64,000 nt of DNA from Enterococcus_I eurekensis (GTDB taxonomy: Bacteria > Bacillota > Bacilli > Lactobacillales > Enterococcaceae): assembly GCF_042654605.1 (NCBI RefSeq), contig NZ_JBHSGT010000037.1:17225-81224 (forward strand). Direction: 5' to 3'. Both the position numbers and the translations under genes were made by a program. The first letter of the stretch is position 1. Each line of letters starts with the position of its first letter. Positions 18,035-28,634 of this stretch are shown one piece after another. Below the pieces are notes generated by a model. That model ran no database searches and was not told the DNA's origin. It worked only from the letters and a program-made list of their open reading frames with translations.

Positions 18035-18970
18035 ATGGATGGAATTTTACCTCTATGGAAAGAACGCGGGATGACAAGTCATGATTGCGTTTTTAAATTA
18101 AGAAGAATATTAAAAACAAAAAAAGTTGGACATGGTGGAACTTTAGATCCAGATGTTGATGGCATTTTACCGATTTGTGTGGGTAAAGGAACAAAAGTAA
18201 TTGAATTTTTAACGGATTCAGGCAAAATATACGAAGGTGAAATTACACTTGGCTATAGTACGACAACGGAAGATATTTCTGGTGAAATTGTCGAACAAAT
18301 GCGAATTGAGACACCTTTTTCCGATGAAGCAATTGATGCAGCGATGGCTAAGCTAATTGGTGAAATTACGCAAATTCCGCCAATGTATTCAGCTGTTAAA
18401 GTCAATGGTAAACGATTGTATGAATATGCTCGGAATAATGAAACAGTTGAGCGTCCGAAACGGATTGCGCAAATTGATTCCTTTGAGCGAACTTCAGAAG
18501 TTGTTTGGGATCCTGAAACAGCTACGCAACGTTGGCGTTTTAAAGTGGCATGTGGTAAAGGAACGTATGTCCGGACATTAGCAGTGGATACTGGCGTCTT
18601 GTTAGGCGTTCCCGCTCACATGTCTGATTTAACCCGAATTGCTAGTGGTGGTTTTACGAAAGAACAAGGCGTAACACTTTACCAAGTCGCTAAACTGATG
18701 GAGAATAACCAATTAGCAGAGGTCTTATTGCCTGTTGAGTACGGTGTTCAAGAATTCCCAAGAATCGATATCACTGACGAGCTATGGGGACAAATCAAAA
18801 ATGGCGCGCGTCTTACGTATCAAGAACTTGGTCTTAGTGAAATGCCGACGACTTTATTAGCGATATACTATCAAGGGATGGTCGTTAGTCTATATGAAGC
18901 ACACCCAACCAAAACAGGCATACTTAAGCCTCGAAAAGTTTTAAGAAACGAGTTAGGAAAGGAATCATAA
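18035..18970 (+). CDS. truB: tRNA pseudouridine(55) synthase TruB
   Basis: TruB makes pseudouridine 55 in the T-loop of tRNAs. The 311-residue protein starts MDGILPLWKERGMTSHD and has GHGGTLDPDVDG with the catalytic Asp in LDPD. Other family segments are CGKGTYVRTLAVD and a C-terminal PUA-like region. I start it at the ATG at 18035, which matches family N-termini and has AAAGGTG upstream; an in-frame ATG at 18011 would add eight residues. ribF follows after 4 bases. Confidence 0.95.
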   Translation: MDGILPLWKERGMTSHDCVFKLRRILKTKKVGHGGTLDPDVDGILPICVGKGTKVIEFLTDSGKIYEGEITLGYSTTTEDISGEIVEQMRIETPFSDEAIDAAMAKLIGEITQIPPMYSAVKVNGKRLYEYARNNETVERPKRIAQIDSFERTSEVVWDPETATQRWRFKVACGKGTYVRTLAVDTGVLLGVPAHMSDLTRIASGGFTKEQGVTLYQVAKLMENNQLAEVLLPVEYGVQEFPRIDITDELWGQIKNGARLTYQELGLSEMPTTLLAIYYQGMVVSLYEAHPTKTGILKPRKVLRNELGKES

Positions 18971-18974
18971 ACAC

Positions 18975-19916
18975 ATGCAAATTATTGAAATCCGACACCC
19001 TTATCAGCCAGAAAAAATCCCAACAGAACCTGTTGTTCTTGTGCTTGGATTTTTTGATGGAGTACACAAAGGGCATCAAAGAGTCATCGAACAAGGACGC
19101 AAAATTGCGGATGAAAAAAGCTTGAAGTTAGCATTGATGACTTTCAATCAACATCCCTCAATTGTCTTTCAAAAAGTTCCAGTCGATGAGATGAAATATT
19201 TAACGAATCTAGAACAAAAAACCAATTTGATGGCTCAATTTGGTGTTGATTATTTATATATTGTTGAATTTACTTCAGATTTTGCCGGCTTGGCTCCTCA
19301 AGCATTTGTTGATCAATATATGGTTGGTCTACATGCTCAAGTTGTTGTGGCAGGTTTTGATTATACTTATGGTAAACGTGATATTGCGGATATGCCGAGA
19401 TTAACGACTTACGCTAATGAACGTTTTGAAGTTGTAACCGTCCCTAAAGAGACACTAGAAGGTGAGAAAATTAGTTCTACTCGGATACGTAAAGAGTTAG
19501 ATGCCGGGAACATGGAAGAAGTTTCAAAACTTTTAGGTTATGATTATACTTTTGGTGGAACTGTGGTTCATGGTGATGCTCGTGGTCGTACGCTTGGTTA
19601 TCCAACAGCCAATATTCAAATTTCAAGAACAACCCATTTGCCAACAGAGGGTGTTTATATTACAGAAATAAAAATTGGTGATCAATGGTACCCTTCAATG
19701 GGTTCGATTGGTCGTAACGATACTTTTGAAAAAAATCGACCGATAACGGTTGAAGTCAATATTTTAGATTTTAATCAAGATGTTTATGGTGAAAAAGTTG
19801 AAGTCCGTTGGTTACACCATTTACGCGGACAAGTGGCCTTTTCAGGTGTTGAAGGCTTGATTAAACAACTGAAACAAGATGAAGTGGATACAAGAGAATA
19901 TTTTGATAAGCGCTAA
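18975..19916 (+). CDS. ribF: Bifunctional riboflavin kinase / FAD synthetase
   Basis: RibF turns riboflavin into FMN and then FAD. The 313-residue protein has an N-terminal nucleotidyltransferase domain, GFFDGVHKGHQRVI (HxGH-type motif) and the ISSTRIRKEL segment. The C-terminal kinase domain has GDARGRTLGYPTANI and later TVEVNILDF. It is nearly contiguous with truB, a common pairing in Firmicutes. No FMN riboswitch was seen upstream. Confidence 0.96.
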   Translation: MQIIEIRHPYQPEKIPTEPVVLVLGFFDGVHKGHQRVIEQGRKIADEKSLKLALMTFNQHPSIVFQKVPVDEMKYLTNLEQKTNLMAQFGVDYLYIVEFTSDFAGLAPQAFVDQYMVGLHAQVVVAGFDYTYGKRDIADMPRLTTYANERFEVVTVPKETLEGEKISSTRIRKELDAGNMEEVSKLLGYDYTFGGTVVHGDARGRTLGYPTANIQISRTTHLPTEGVYITEIKIGDQWYPSMGSIGRNDTFEKNRPITVEVNILDFNQDVYGEKVEVRWLHHLRGQVAFSGVEGLIKQLKQDEVDTREYFDKR

Positions 19917-19932
19917 GTAAGAATGAACTAAG

Positions 19933-19963
19933 AAAAGAGTAGAAGATGATCTGCTCTTTTTTT
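19933..19963 (+). terminator. Terminator after ribF
   Basis: AAAGAGTAGA and TCTGCTCTTT pair (with G-U) and run into seven T's. Confidence 0.85.
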
Positions 19964-20044
19964 GTTCTCTTTCAATCATTTATTCTTTACAAACGGTTTT
20001 AAAGCCATAGAATGAAAGGAGAGATAAAAAAGGTGGGGACGAAA

Positions 20045-20602
20045 ATGGAGATTTATACGCAAACATATGATTCGCCAATTGGTGATATTTATTTAACAAG
20101 TGATGGTCAAGCACTAACTGGGATTTATTATAATCGCAGTGAGTTTGAAAAAAAGAATCCCTTACTTCATCAAAATAAATCGGATATCACTTTGTTTTTG
20201 ACAGTCAAACGTTGGTTAGATGCTTATTTTAGAGGAGAACAACCTGAAATTGATTTTCCTTTAGCGCCGCAAGGAACTGATTTTCAGGCAAAAGTCTGGG
20301 AAGAAATCCGGAAAATTCCTTATGGTCAAACAACAACTTATGGAGAAATCGCCCAAAAAATTGCAAAAAAAATGGGGAAAACAACGATGTCAGCACAAGC
20401 GGTAGGTGGCGCTGTAGGTAGTAACCCAATTTCGATTATCATTCCTTGTCATCGAGTGATTGGCAAAACCGGTAGTGTGACTGGTTATGGCGGTGGTATT
20501 GAACGAAAACTAAAGCTTTTCGCACTAGAAAAAGTCCAAGAATCAGCTTATTTTGTGCCTGAAAACGTGAAAGAAGCTCGATCGTTCGTTAATTATGAAT
20601 AA
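20045..20602 (+). CDS. ogt: Methylated-DNA--protein-cysteine methyltransferase
   Basis: This suicide repair enzyme removes alkyl groups from O6-alkylguanine. The 185-residue protein has the C-terminal ATase domain with the active site IIPCHRVIG (acceptor Cys135) and the helix-turn-helix segment YGQTTTYGEIA. The start is uncertain: ATG at 20045 matches homologous N-termini, but a GTG at 20033 has the better ribosome-binding site (AAAGGAGAG), and an ATG at 20012 is also in frame. It stands alone between terminators. Confidence 0.9.
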   Translation: MEIYTQTYDSPIGDIYLTSDGQALTGIYYNRSEFEKKNPLLHQNKSDITLFLTVKRWLDAYFRGEQPEIDFPLAPQGTDFQAKVWEEIRKIPYGQTTTYGEIAQKIAKKMGKTTMSAQAVGGAVGSNPISIIIPCHRVIGKTGSVTGYGGGIERKLKLFALEKVQESAYFVPENVKEARSFVNYE

Positions 20603-20624
20603 TGTGATGACATCCTTTTGATTA

Positions 20625-20655
20625 TTATCCGAATATTAATAAAAAAACGAACAAA
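20625..20655 (+). promoter_or_regulatory. Two PurBox-like sites upstream of the purC-like gene
   Basis: TTATCCGAATATT (20625-20637) and AAAAACGAACAAA (20643-20655) each match 11 of 13 positions of the lactic-acid-bacterial PurBox AWWWCCGAACWWT, in the same orientation 18 bases apart. A TG-G-TAACCT -10 at 20692-20700 puts the first box about 76 bases before the expected start site, the distance known for PurR-activated promoters in Lactococcus lactis. Tentative. Confidence 0.4.
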
Positions 20656-20742
20656 AAGTTTCTGATAAGTATTTTCATTCACAAAAGAATGTGGTAACCT
20701 ATGTTTGTTCCAAAAATACTTAATAATTTAAAGGGGTGCGTT

Positions 20743-21426
20743 ATGGAATTCATTTACAAAGGCAAAACAAAAGATGTTTATCAAAAAGAAGATGGCAATA
20801 TCCGGTTATTCTTTAAGGATGAAATGACTGGAAAAGATGGTGTTTTTGATCCAGGTGAAAATCAAATTGGTTTAACGGTTGAAGGCTCTGGAAAATCAGG
20901 TTTAACCGTTAGTAAACATTTCTTTGAACTACTGAATGAAGCAGGAATCGCTACCCACTTCCTAGCGGCGGATTTAGAAGAGAAAACAATGGATGTTACA
21001 AAAGCTTCTGTTTTTGGTAAAGGGCTAGAAGTTATTTGTCGCTACAAAGCAGTAGGAAGTTTCATTCGTCGTTATGGAGATTATATTGAATCGGCTGCCG
21101 ATTTACCAGGTTATGTCGAAATTACGATTAAAGATGATGAGCGCCAAGATCCATTTATTAATGAAGATGCTTTAGTTTTGTTAGGTATTTTAGAAGCAGG
21201 CGAATATGCGATTATTAAAGAGCAAACGAAGCGAATCAGTGATCTAATTAAAGCGGAGCTCGCAACAAAAGGCTTAACACTCTACGATATTAAATTGGAG
21301 TTTGGTCGCGGTGAAAAAGCGGGCGAGATTATTTTAATTGATGAATTGTCTGGTGGAAACATGCGTGTCTTCAAAGGCCAAGAATCTGTCTATCCGTTAG
21401 ATTTAGAAAAATACTTGCTTAATTAA
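20743..21426 (+). CDS. Divergent SAICAR synthetase (PurC) family protein
   Basis: The 227-residue protein starts MEFIYKGKTKDVYQ after AAAGGGGTG and belongs to the SAICAR synthetase fold. Canonical PurC joins aspartate to CAIR in purine synthesis. The late LYDIKLEFGRG segment matches the PurC signature, but the stretch usually reading DEISPDxCRLWD is DELSGGNMRVFKG here. The nucleotide-binding region reads GKDGVFDPGENQIG rather than the usual form. It is alone, not in a pur operon. It may be the working PurC of this lineage or a paralogue with another substrate; PurBox-like sites upstream favour a purine role. Confidence 0.75.
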   Translation: MEFIYKGKTKDVYQKEDGNIRLFFKDEMTGKDGVFDPGENQIGLTVEGSGKSGLTVSKHFFELLNEAGIATHFLAADLEEKTMDVTKASVFGKGLEVICRYKAVGSFIRRYGDYIESAADLPGYVEITIKDDERQDPFINEDALVLLGILEAGEYAIIKEQTKRISDLIKAELATKGLTLYDIKLEFGRGEKAGEIILIDELSGGNMRVFKGQESVYPLDLEKYLLN

Positions 21427-21434
21427 AAATATTG

Positions 21435-21470
21435 TGGAGTCAGCTATCCTAGTGATAGTGACTCCTTTTT
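21435..21470 (+). terminator. Terminator after the purC-like gene
   Basis: GGAGTCAGCTATC and GATAGTGACTCC pair with one bulged base and end in TTTTT. Confidence 0.85.
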
Positions 21471-21601
21471 GTTAGTTTACTTTAGGATAATTGAAAAGCC
21501 TCGTTTGAGACATGACTTCATTTAGAAATATAAAGTAAAATTATGCTATAATAGGGAGAAATCTTGACACTGTCAAATAGTTATTGAGGAGTTTTTTTAC
21601 A

Positions 21602-22771
21602 TTGAAAGAAATCAAAAATAATCTCCGTAGAAGTACTTCTGCGTATATCCATATCCCTTTTTGTGAGCATATCTGCTACTATTGCGATTTTAATAAAGTT
21701 TTTTTAGAAGGCCAACCGGTCGACGAATACATTGAGGCCTTATTAAAGGAAATTCAGCTTACTTTAGAACAATATCCAACTGATGTTTCCGAAACCATTT
21801 ATATTGGTGGTGGGACACCGACGTCTTTGTCAGCTAAACAATTGGACGTTTTACTCACAGGTGTCCATCGCTTGTTACCGACTTCGACGACTAAAGAATT
21901 AACAGTTGAAGCTAATCCAGGCGACTTAACTAGTGAGAAGCTAGATATCTTAAAATCTCATGGAGTGAATCGTTTATCAATGGGTGTTCAGACATTCGAT
22001 GATCGTTTGCTAAAAAAAATTGGTCGCAAACATTCAGCACAAGATGTTTATGATACGATTCGTCTGCTTGAAAAAAAGCAGTTTGATAATGTTAGCATTG
22101 ATTTGATTTATGCTTTACCGGGCCAAACAATTGAAAGTTTTCGCGATACGTTAAATCAAGCATTAGCGTTTGGCTTACCGCATTATTCGATGTATTCGCT
22201 CATCTTAGAAAATAAGACGATGTTTATGAATTGGGTGCGCCAAGGTCGTTTGGAATTACCCAGTCAAGAAAGTGAAACACAAATGTTTGCCGAAGCGATG
22301 GAGGCGATGGAAAAAGCCGGCCATCATCAATATGAAATTAGTAATTTTGCAACGCCTGGGAAAGAATCGATGCATAATTTAGTTTATTGGAATAATGAAA
22401 ATTATTTTGGTTTTGGTGCGGGAGCGAGTGGTTACCTCGGTAATCAACGTTATAAAAATGTCGGACCGATTCAACATTACTTAAAACCGTTGAGATCAAA
22501 CCAACGGCCAATCATTGAAACGGAAGAGCTAACGTTAAAAAATCAAATTGAAGAAGAAATGTTTTTAGGATTACGGAAGATCGAAGGTGTTTCATTGGCT
22601 AATTTTAAAGAAAAATTTAAGAAAGAATTGACTGATGTTTATCAAATGATATTACCTGAATTAGAAGAAAAAGGACTGGCAATAATCGATGAAAACCGCT
22701 TAAGGTTAACGTCTAAGGGGTTATTCATCGGCAATGATGTTTTTGAAAAATTCTTACTTGAAAAAGAATAA
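21602..22771 (+). CDS. hemW: Radical SAM heme chaperone HemW
   Basis: HemW is a radical SAM protein related to HemN that binds heme and is thought to deliver it to target proteins. The 389-residue protein has the cluster motif CEHICYYC (Cys21, Cys25, Cys28), then GGGTPTSL and the TVEANPGDL segment. I start it at TTG 21602, ten bases after GAGGAG; an in-frame TTG at 21584 overlaps that site. TGCTATAAT at 21543-21551 is a likely extended -10 promoter. Its position next to hrcA-grpE-dnaK is the usual Gram-positive order. Confidence 0.9.
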   Translation: MKEIKNNLRRSTSAYIHIPFCEHICYYCDFNKVFLEGQPVDEYIEALLKEIQLTLEQYPTDVSETIYIGGGTPTSLSAKQLDVLLTGVHRLLPTSTTKELTVEANPGDLTSEKLDILKSHGVNRLSMGVQTFDDRLLKKIGRKHSAQDVYDTIRLLEKKQFDNVSIDLIYALPGQTIESFRDTLNQALAFGLPHYSMYSLILENKTMFMNWVRQGRLELPSQESETQMFAEAMEAMEKAGHHQYEISNFATPGKESMHNLVYWNNENYFGFGAGASGYLGNQRYKNVGPIQHYLKPLRSNQRPIIETEELTLKNQIEEEMFLGLRKIEGVSLANFKEKFKKELTDVYQMILPELEEKGLAIIDENRLRLTSKGLFIGNDVFEKFLLEKE

Positions 22772-22779
22772 CGACCGTG

Positions 22780-22806
22780 TTAGCACTTGATTCGATTGAG
22801 TGCTAA
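22780..22806 (+). promoter_or_regulatory. CIRCE operator 1
   Basis: TTAGCACTT-N9-GAGTGCTAA is the HrcA-binding CIRCE element with one change from consensus in the left arm. It is followed at once by a T-run, so the same inverted repeat can also work as the hemW terminator. Confidence 0.92.
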
Positions 22807-22823
22807 TTTTTTTATCGAAATCC

Positions 22824-22851
22824 TTGACAAACAATGAGAATGTGGTATATT
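22824..22851 (+). promoter_or_regulatory. Heat-shock promoter of hrcA-grpE-dnaK
   Basis: TTGACA (22824-22829), 16 bases, TATATT (22846-22851), lying between the two CIRCE elements. A TATAAT at 22852-22857 overlaps the expected start region. Confidence 0.75.
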
Positions 22852-22861
22852 TATAATCGTA

Positions 22862-22888
22862 TTAGCACTTATGATAAAAGAGTGCTAA
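22862..22888 (+). promoter_or_regulatory. CIRCE operator 2
   Basis: A second TTAGCACTT-N9-GAGTGCTAA lies just after the promoter and 17 bases before the hrcA start, the usual place for HrcA repression. Confidence 0.93.
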
Positions 22889-22905
22889 TAAGGGGTGAGA
22901 AAAAT

Positions 22906-23952
22906 TTGTTAACTGAGAGACAAGGTGAGATTCTACGATTAATCATTCAAAATTATACGACGACGGGGCAACCAGTCGGATCGAAAACGTTGATGGAAGC
23001 TGGCATTGCTGCAAGCTCAGCAACAATTCGTAATGAAATGAAGTTACTGGAAGAACATGACTTACTAGCTAAAACGCATTCTTCATCCGGTCGTGTACCA
23101 TCTATGAAAGGTTATCGTTATTATGTTGATCATTTGTTGCAACCAGTTGAAGTTAACCCCGAAGAAGTGCGCTCAATTCGTCAAGGGTTAGGTAAGGAAT
23201 TTCACGAGATTAATGAAATCATCCAACAATCTGCAACGATTCTATCAAATTTGACTAGTTACACGGCGCTTTCTTTAGGACCTGACGTCAACGAACGACG
23301 ATTAACGAGTTTTAAAATGGTTCCGCTCAATCACCGGCAAGTGGTTGCAATTATTGTGACAGACAAAGGAAACGTCGAAAATCAAGTCTTTACCTTACCA
23401 AAGAATATTCGAAGTGAAGAATTAGCTATTATGGTCCGGATTATCAATGATCGTTTAATTGGTGAACCACTGATTACGGTTTATCACCGTTTACGGACAG
23501 AAATCCCAATGATTCTCCACAAGTATTTCCAAACAACGGATGGCATTCTCGAATTGTTTGAGAGTATGCTTAATCATTTGTTTGAAGAACGAATCTATGT
23601 TGGCGGTCGTATGAATTTACTTGATTTTGAACCAAATCAAGATAAACTTCAATTTAAGTCAATGTATTCGTTTATGAAAAATCCTGAAGAATTAACGCAA
23701 TTGTTAGCGCCGCGTGATTCTTTAATCCGAATTAAAATTGGTTCCGAACTTGGCAACGACTTATTACAGAACATGAGCTTGATTCAAGGAAGTTATGCGA
23801 TTCAAGGACATGGACATGGGACGATTGCTTTATTAGGACCATCGAATATGCCTTATTCGAAAATGTTTGGATTGGTCGATTTATTTCGACGAGAATTATC
23901 TGTTAAATTGGCTGACTACTATCGTGAACTAGACTCGGGTAGTGAGTCCTAA
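22906..23952 (+). CDS. hrcA: Heat-inducible transcription repressor HrcA
   Basis: HrcA represses its own operon by binding CIRCE and is helped by GroEL. The 348-residue protein has an N-terminal winged helix (LTERQGEILRLIIQNY, VGSKTLMEAG, SSATIRNEM) and the IRCE-type dimerisation core. The start is a TTG at 22906, preceded by AGGGGTGAG and 17 bases after CIRCE 2; an upstream in-frame ATG would lie within the promoter. It heads the cluster hrcA-grpE-dnaK. Confidence 0.95.
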   Translation: MLTERQGEILRLIIQNYTTTGQPVGSKTLMEAGIAASSATIRNEMKLLEEHDLLAKTHSSSGRVPSMKGYRYYVDHLLQPVEVNPEEVRSIRQGLGKEFHEINEIIQQSATILSNLTSYTALSLGPDVNERRLTSFKMVPLNHRQVVAIIVTDKGNVENQVFTLPKNIRSEELAIMVRIINDRLIGEPLITVYHRLRTEIPMILHKYFQTTDGILELFESMLNHLFEERIYVGGRMNLLDFEPNQDKLQFKSMYSFMKNPEELTQLLAPRDSLIRIKIGSELGNDLLQNMSLIQGSYAIQGHGHGTIALLGPSNMPYSKMFGLVDLFRRELSVKLADYYRELDSGSES

Positions 23953-23985
23953 TATAAGTTTTATTTAAGAAGGGATGTTCGTTAA

Positions 23986-24540
23986 TTGTCAGAAGAAAAA
24001 GAATTAGAAATCGCTGAAGAACAAAATGCGGAAGAAACTGTTGACAATCAAGCGGTTGAAGAAGTTGAGACAGAAGAAGTAGTTGAACTTTCGGAAGTTG
24101 ATGAATTAAAAATCAAATTAGATGAAATGGAAGACAAGTTTTTACGTGTTTCTGCTGAGATGGCTAATGTCGTGCAACGTAATCGAAACGAGCGTGAATT
24201 GTTGCAACGTTACCGTTCGCAAGATTTAGGTAAGAAATTATTACCTGCTATTGATAATTTAGAACGTGCAATGGCAACAGAAGCAACGGATGAGCAAAGC
24301 ATCGGACTAAAAAAAGGCGTTGAAATGGTCTTAGAAAGTTTACGTTTTGCATTGAAAGAAGAAGGGATTGAAGAAATTCTTGCTAAAGGTGAGGCTTTTG
24401 ATCCGAATGTTCATCAAGCGGTTCAAACGATTCCTGCTAGTGAAGGTGTCGAACCTGATACCGTAGTAGAAGTGTTGCAAAAAGGGTATAAACTACATGA
24501 TCGCGTTTTACGTGCAAGCATGGTCATTGTAGCTCAATAA
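23986..24540 (+). CDS. grpE: Nucleotide exchange factor GrpE
   Basis: GrpE releases ADP from DnaK. The 184-residue protein has an acidic disordered start, a long coiled coil (about 40-90) and the C-terminal beta domain with FDPNVHQAVQTIP. It starts with TTG at 23986 after AGAAGGGA. It sits between hrcA and dnaK and shares their HrcA control. Confidence 0.94.
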   Translation: MSEEKELEIAEEQNAEETVDNQAVEEVETEEVVELSEVDELKIKLDEMEDKFLRVSAEMANVVQRNRNERELLQRYRSQDLGKKLLPAIDNLERAMATEATDEQSIGLKKGVEMVLESLRFALKEEGIEEILAKGEAFDPNVHQAVQTIPASEGVEPDTVVEVLQKGYKLHDRVLRASMVIVAQ

Positions 24541-24566
24541 AAATAAAAAATCGAATCGAAAAATAA

Positions 24567-26405
<1,839 letters not shown>

Positions 26406-26418
26406 TTGCGTTATTTTG

Positions 26419-26450
26419 AAAAAGCCAAAGCCAACGAACTTTGGCTTTTT
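26419..26450 (+). terminator. Terminator between dnaK and dnaJ
   Basis: AAAAAGCCAAAG and CTTTGGCTTTTT form a perfect hairpin. dnaJ then has its own extended -10 (TGA-TAGAAT, 26514-26522). Confidence 0.88.
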
Positions 26451-26559
26451 CTATTGAGACTTTTTAAGCCTTTCATTAGAATGGTGAAAAGGGTGTTTCT
26501 TCCAGTCTTTTTGTGATAGAATACGAAAGACTGAAATGCTTATAAAGTGGGGGAAGTAA

Positions 26560-27714
26560 ATGGCAACAAAAAGAGATTATTATGAAGTCCTTGGTGTTCA
26601 AAAAGGTGCTTCTGATGACGAAATTAAAAAAGCGTATCGCAAGCTTTCTAAAAAATTCCATCCAGATATCAATAAAGAAGCGGATGCAGATGTGAAATTT
26701 AAAGAAGTTGCTGAAGCGTATGAAATTTTAAGTGATCCACAAAAACGGGCAGCGTATGACCAATATGGCCATGCAGGTACCGATCCGAACTTTGGTGGTG
26801 GAGCAGGCGGCTTTGGCGGCTTCTCTGGTGCTGGTGGGTTTGGTGGATTTGAAGATATTTTTGAATCATTCTTTGGTGGTGGCGGTCGAAGTGTTAATCC
26901 GAATGCCCCTCGTCAAGGTGATGACCTACAATACTCAGTGAATTTAACGTTTGAAGAAGCCATTTTTGGTGCGGAAAAAAATGTTCAATATAAACGTGAA
27001 GAAACTTGTCATACGTGTCATGGAAATGGTGCGAAACCTGGAACAGAGCCAACAACTTGTCACAAGTGTCATGGTGCGGGGACAGTTAATGTCGAACGTC
27101 AAACACCGCTTGGTCGTGTAATGAGTCGCCAGACGTGTGATGTTTGTCGAGGAACAGGGAAAGAAATTAAAGAGCCTTGTCCGACTTGTCATGGTAGTGG
27201 TCATGAAAAGAATACGCATAGTGTGAAAGTGAACGTACCAGCTGGTGTTGAAAATGGGCAACAGATGCGTTTAGCAGGTCAAGGTGAAGCGGGAACAAAT
27301 GGTGGTCCTTACGGTGATTTATACGTTGTCTTTTATGTAGAAGAAAGTGATATCTTTGATCGTGACGGTGGCGAAATTTATTATGAATTGCCATTAAACT
27401 TTGTTCAAGCAGCGTTGGGTGATGAAATTAACGTACCAACGGTTCATGGAGATGTGAAGTTAAAAATTCCAGCGGGTACCCAAACAGGTACAAAATTCCG
27501 CCTGCGTGGAAAAGGTGCACCTCGCTTACGTGGTGGCGGCAACGGCGACCAACAAGTAACCGTTAAAGTTATGACACCAAGAAACTTAAGTGAAGAGCAA
27601 AAAGATGCTTTACGAAATTATGCAAAAGTTAGCGGACATGAGACAAATGAGCAGTATAGTGAAGGTTTCTTTGATAAAGTTAAAGATGCTTTTGGTGGTA
27701 GTAAGAAAAAATAA
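26560..27714 (+). CDS. dnaJ: Co-chaperone DnaJ (Hsp40)
   Basis: DnaJ delivers substrates to DnaK and stimulates its ATPase. The 384-residue type I Hsp40 has a J domain with HPD at His34-Asp36, a Gly/Phe-rich region (about 75-115) and four zinc-binding repeats ([32 protein letters not shown]). The two C-terminal beta domains follow. The ATG follows GGGGGAAG. It has its own promoter downstream of the dnaK terminator. Confidence 0.97.
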   Translation: MATKRDYYEVLGVQKGASDDEIKKAYRKLSKKFHPDINKEADADVKFKEVAEAYEILSDPQKRAAYDQYGHAGTDPNFGGGAGGFGGFSGAGGFGGFEDIFESFFGGGGRSVNPNAPRQGDDLQYSVNLTFEEAIFGAEKNVQYKREETCHTCHGNGAKPGTEPTTCHKCHGAGTVNVERQTPLGRVMSRQTCDVCRGTGKEIKEPCPTCHGSGHEKNTHSVKVNVPAGVENGQQMRLAGQGEAGTNGGPYGDLYVVFYVEESDIFDRDGGEIYYELPLNFVQAALGDEINVPTVHGDVKLKIPAGTQTGTKFRLRGKGAPRLRGGGNGDQQVTVKVMTPRNLSEEQKDALRNYAKVSGHETNEQYSEGFFDKVKDAFGGSKKK

Positions 27715-27724
27715 ATCAATAAAA

Positions 27725-27764
27725 CAAAACGTTCAGCAATCTTTTTAGATTGTTGGGCGTTTTA
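27725..27764 (+). terminator. Terminator after dnaJ
   Basis: AAAACGTTCAGCAATCT and AGATTGTTGGGCGTTTT pair with G-U pairs and run into TTTAC. Confidence 0.8.
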
Positions 27765-27775
27765 CTTTTATAGAA

Positions 27776-27802
27776 AAACCGTCCAGTTAATTCTGGACGG
27801 TT
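27776..27802. repeat. Inverted repeat AACCGTCCAG/CTGGACGGTT
   Basis: Perfect 10-bp arms around TTAATT with no strong T-run on either side. Function unknown; it lies between the dnaJ terminator and the insertion-sequence remnant. Confidence 0.8.
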
Positions 27803-27828
27803 ACTTTCGGTTGTATAATATTTGGTTT

Positions 27829-27865
27829 TGATGAAAGAAAATCTCATAGAGATTTTCTTTCATCA
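27829..27865. repeat. Perfect 17-bp inverted repeat
   Basis: Arms TGATGAAAGAAAATCTC and GAGATTTTCTTTCATCA flank ATA, followed by ACTTTTTT. It could be a terminator. It marks the left border of the region with insertion-sequence debris. Confidence 0.85.
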
Positions 27866-27950
27866 CTTTTTTAATTTTGACGATAAAAAGAGGCCTCAAA
27901 CTGATAAAATGTAGTCGACTAAAACAAAAACAAAACAGGAGTGAAGTGTC

Positions 27951-28288
27951 TTGGACAATAATACTAGAAAAATGCTTGGATTAACAGATGAAAATATTAC
28001 TTTCCCAGAAGATTGGCTGAATGATGCGGAAATAAAAGGAGTTACTGCTCAATTAATGGAGTTTTTACTTATAAGCTGACTCATTGTGAGAAATGCGGGA
28101 GAAAAAATCAAGGTGAACTCGTTAAGAATCGAACAAAAACCACCCGTAGGCAAATGGCTTTATTCCGTAACATGTTAATCTATTTAGAGCTGAAACGTTC
28201 ACGGTTTCTTTGTCGTAATTGTGGATATACCTTTAATAGATCGCACCTACATCATTCAAGGATTAATTTTCGACCCACTGAAGCTTGA
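27951..28288 (+). pseudogene. ISL3-family transposase, N-terminal fragment with frameshift
   Basis: From TTG 27951 one frame reads MDNNTRKMLGLTDENITFPE and on to a TGA at 28077. The following frame continues from about 28067 as TYKLTHCEKCG, then ELKRSRFLCRNCGYTF, to a TGA at 28286. The two CxxC pairs are the zinc-finger region typical of ISL3 transposase N-termini. One missing base near 28060-28066 explains the shift. The DDE catalytic domain is absent, so this cannot work. AGGAGTG precedes the TTG. Confidence 0.8.
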
Positions 28289-28590
28289 TATGATAATTAG
28301 CAAACAATTTGAAGACAGCGCTAGCGAACCAAAGGAAAATACCTTGTGCCAGCTGCGTCAAAAGGCGAAATGTGAATTACTCTGGTTTAGTGCTTTAGCA
28401 CTTAACTAGAGTTTGAAGCTATCAAGCTGTCACGCAGAGCTTGATATTGTATCCGTAACTCACTAGGTTCGAACGGCTCCAATAACTACAGTCACTATTC
28501 GCTCATTTCATACCGTTTCGAAGCGGTCTCGCAGTTTTCGCAAACAATGAGATTTTTCGCAGGGGAGTGGGAGGCGCGTCCCCTCTTTTC
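28289..28590. other. Unexplained stretch inside the insertion-sequence remnant
   Basis: No supportable gene is seen. It contains a small hairpin AGTGCTTTAGCACT (about 28390), a TTCGAA near 28470 and another near 28517, and a locally GC-rich GGGGAGTGGGAGGCGCGTCCCC (28562-28583, shown here as an imperfect hairpin). An open frame of about 60 codons at 28221-28409 crosses into the transposase remnant and has no homologue I know. It may be debris from a second element. Confidence 0.4.
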
Positions 28591-28597
28591 TAATGTC

Positions 28598-28634
28598 AAA
28601 AAATCGATAGAGAAACAAATTCTCTACCGATTTT
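28598..28634 (-). terminator. Minus-strand terminator downstream of glnQ
   Basis: On the minus strand CGGTAGAGAA and TTCTCTATCG pair and are followed by ATTTTTTG. It lies about 65 bases past the glnQ stop, beyond the possible insertion-sequence end. Confidence 0.7.

Noticed and set aside
28221..28409. Open frame of 62 codons in the insertion-sequence remnant
   Set aside because: It starts inside the transposase fragment in another frame, has no ribosome-binding site and no recognisable motif.
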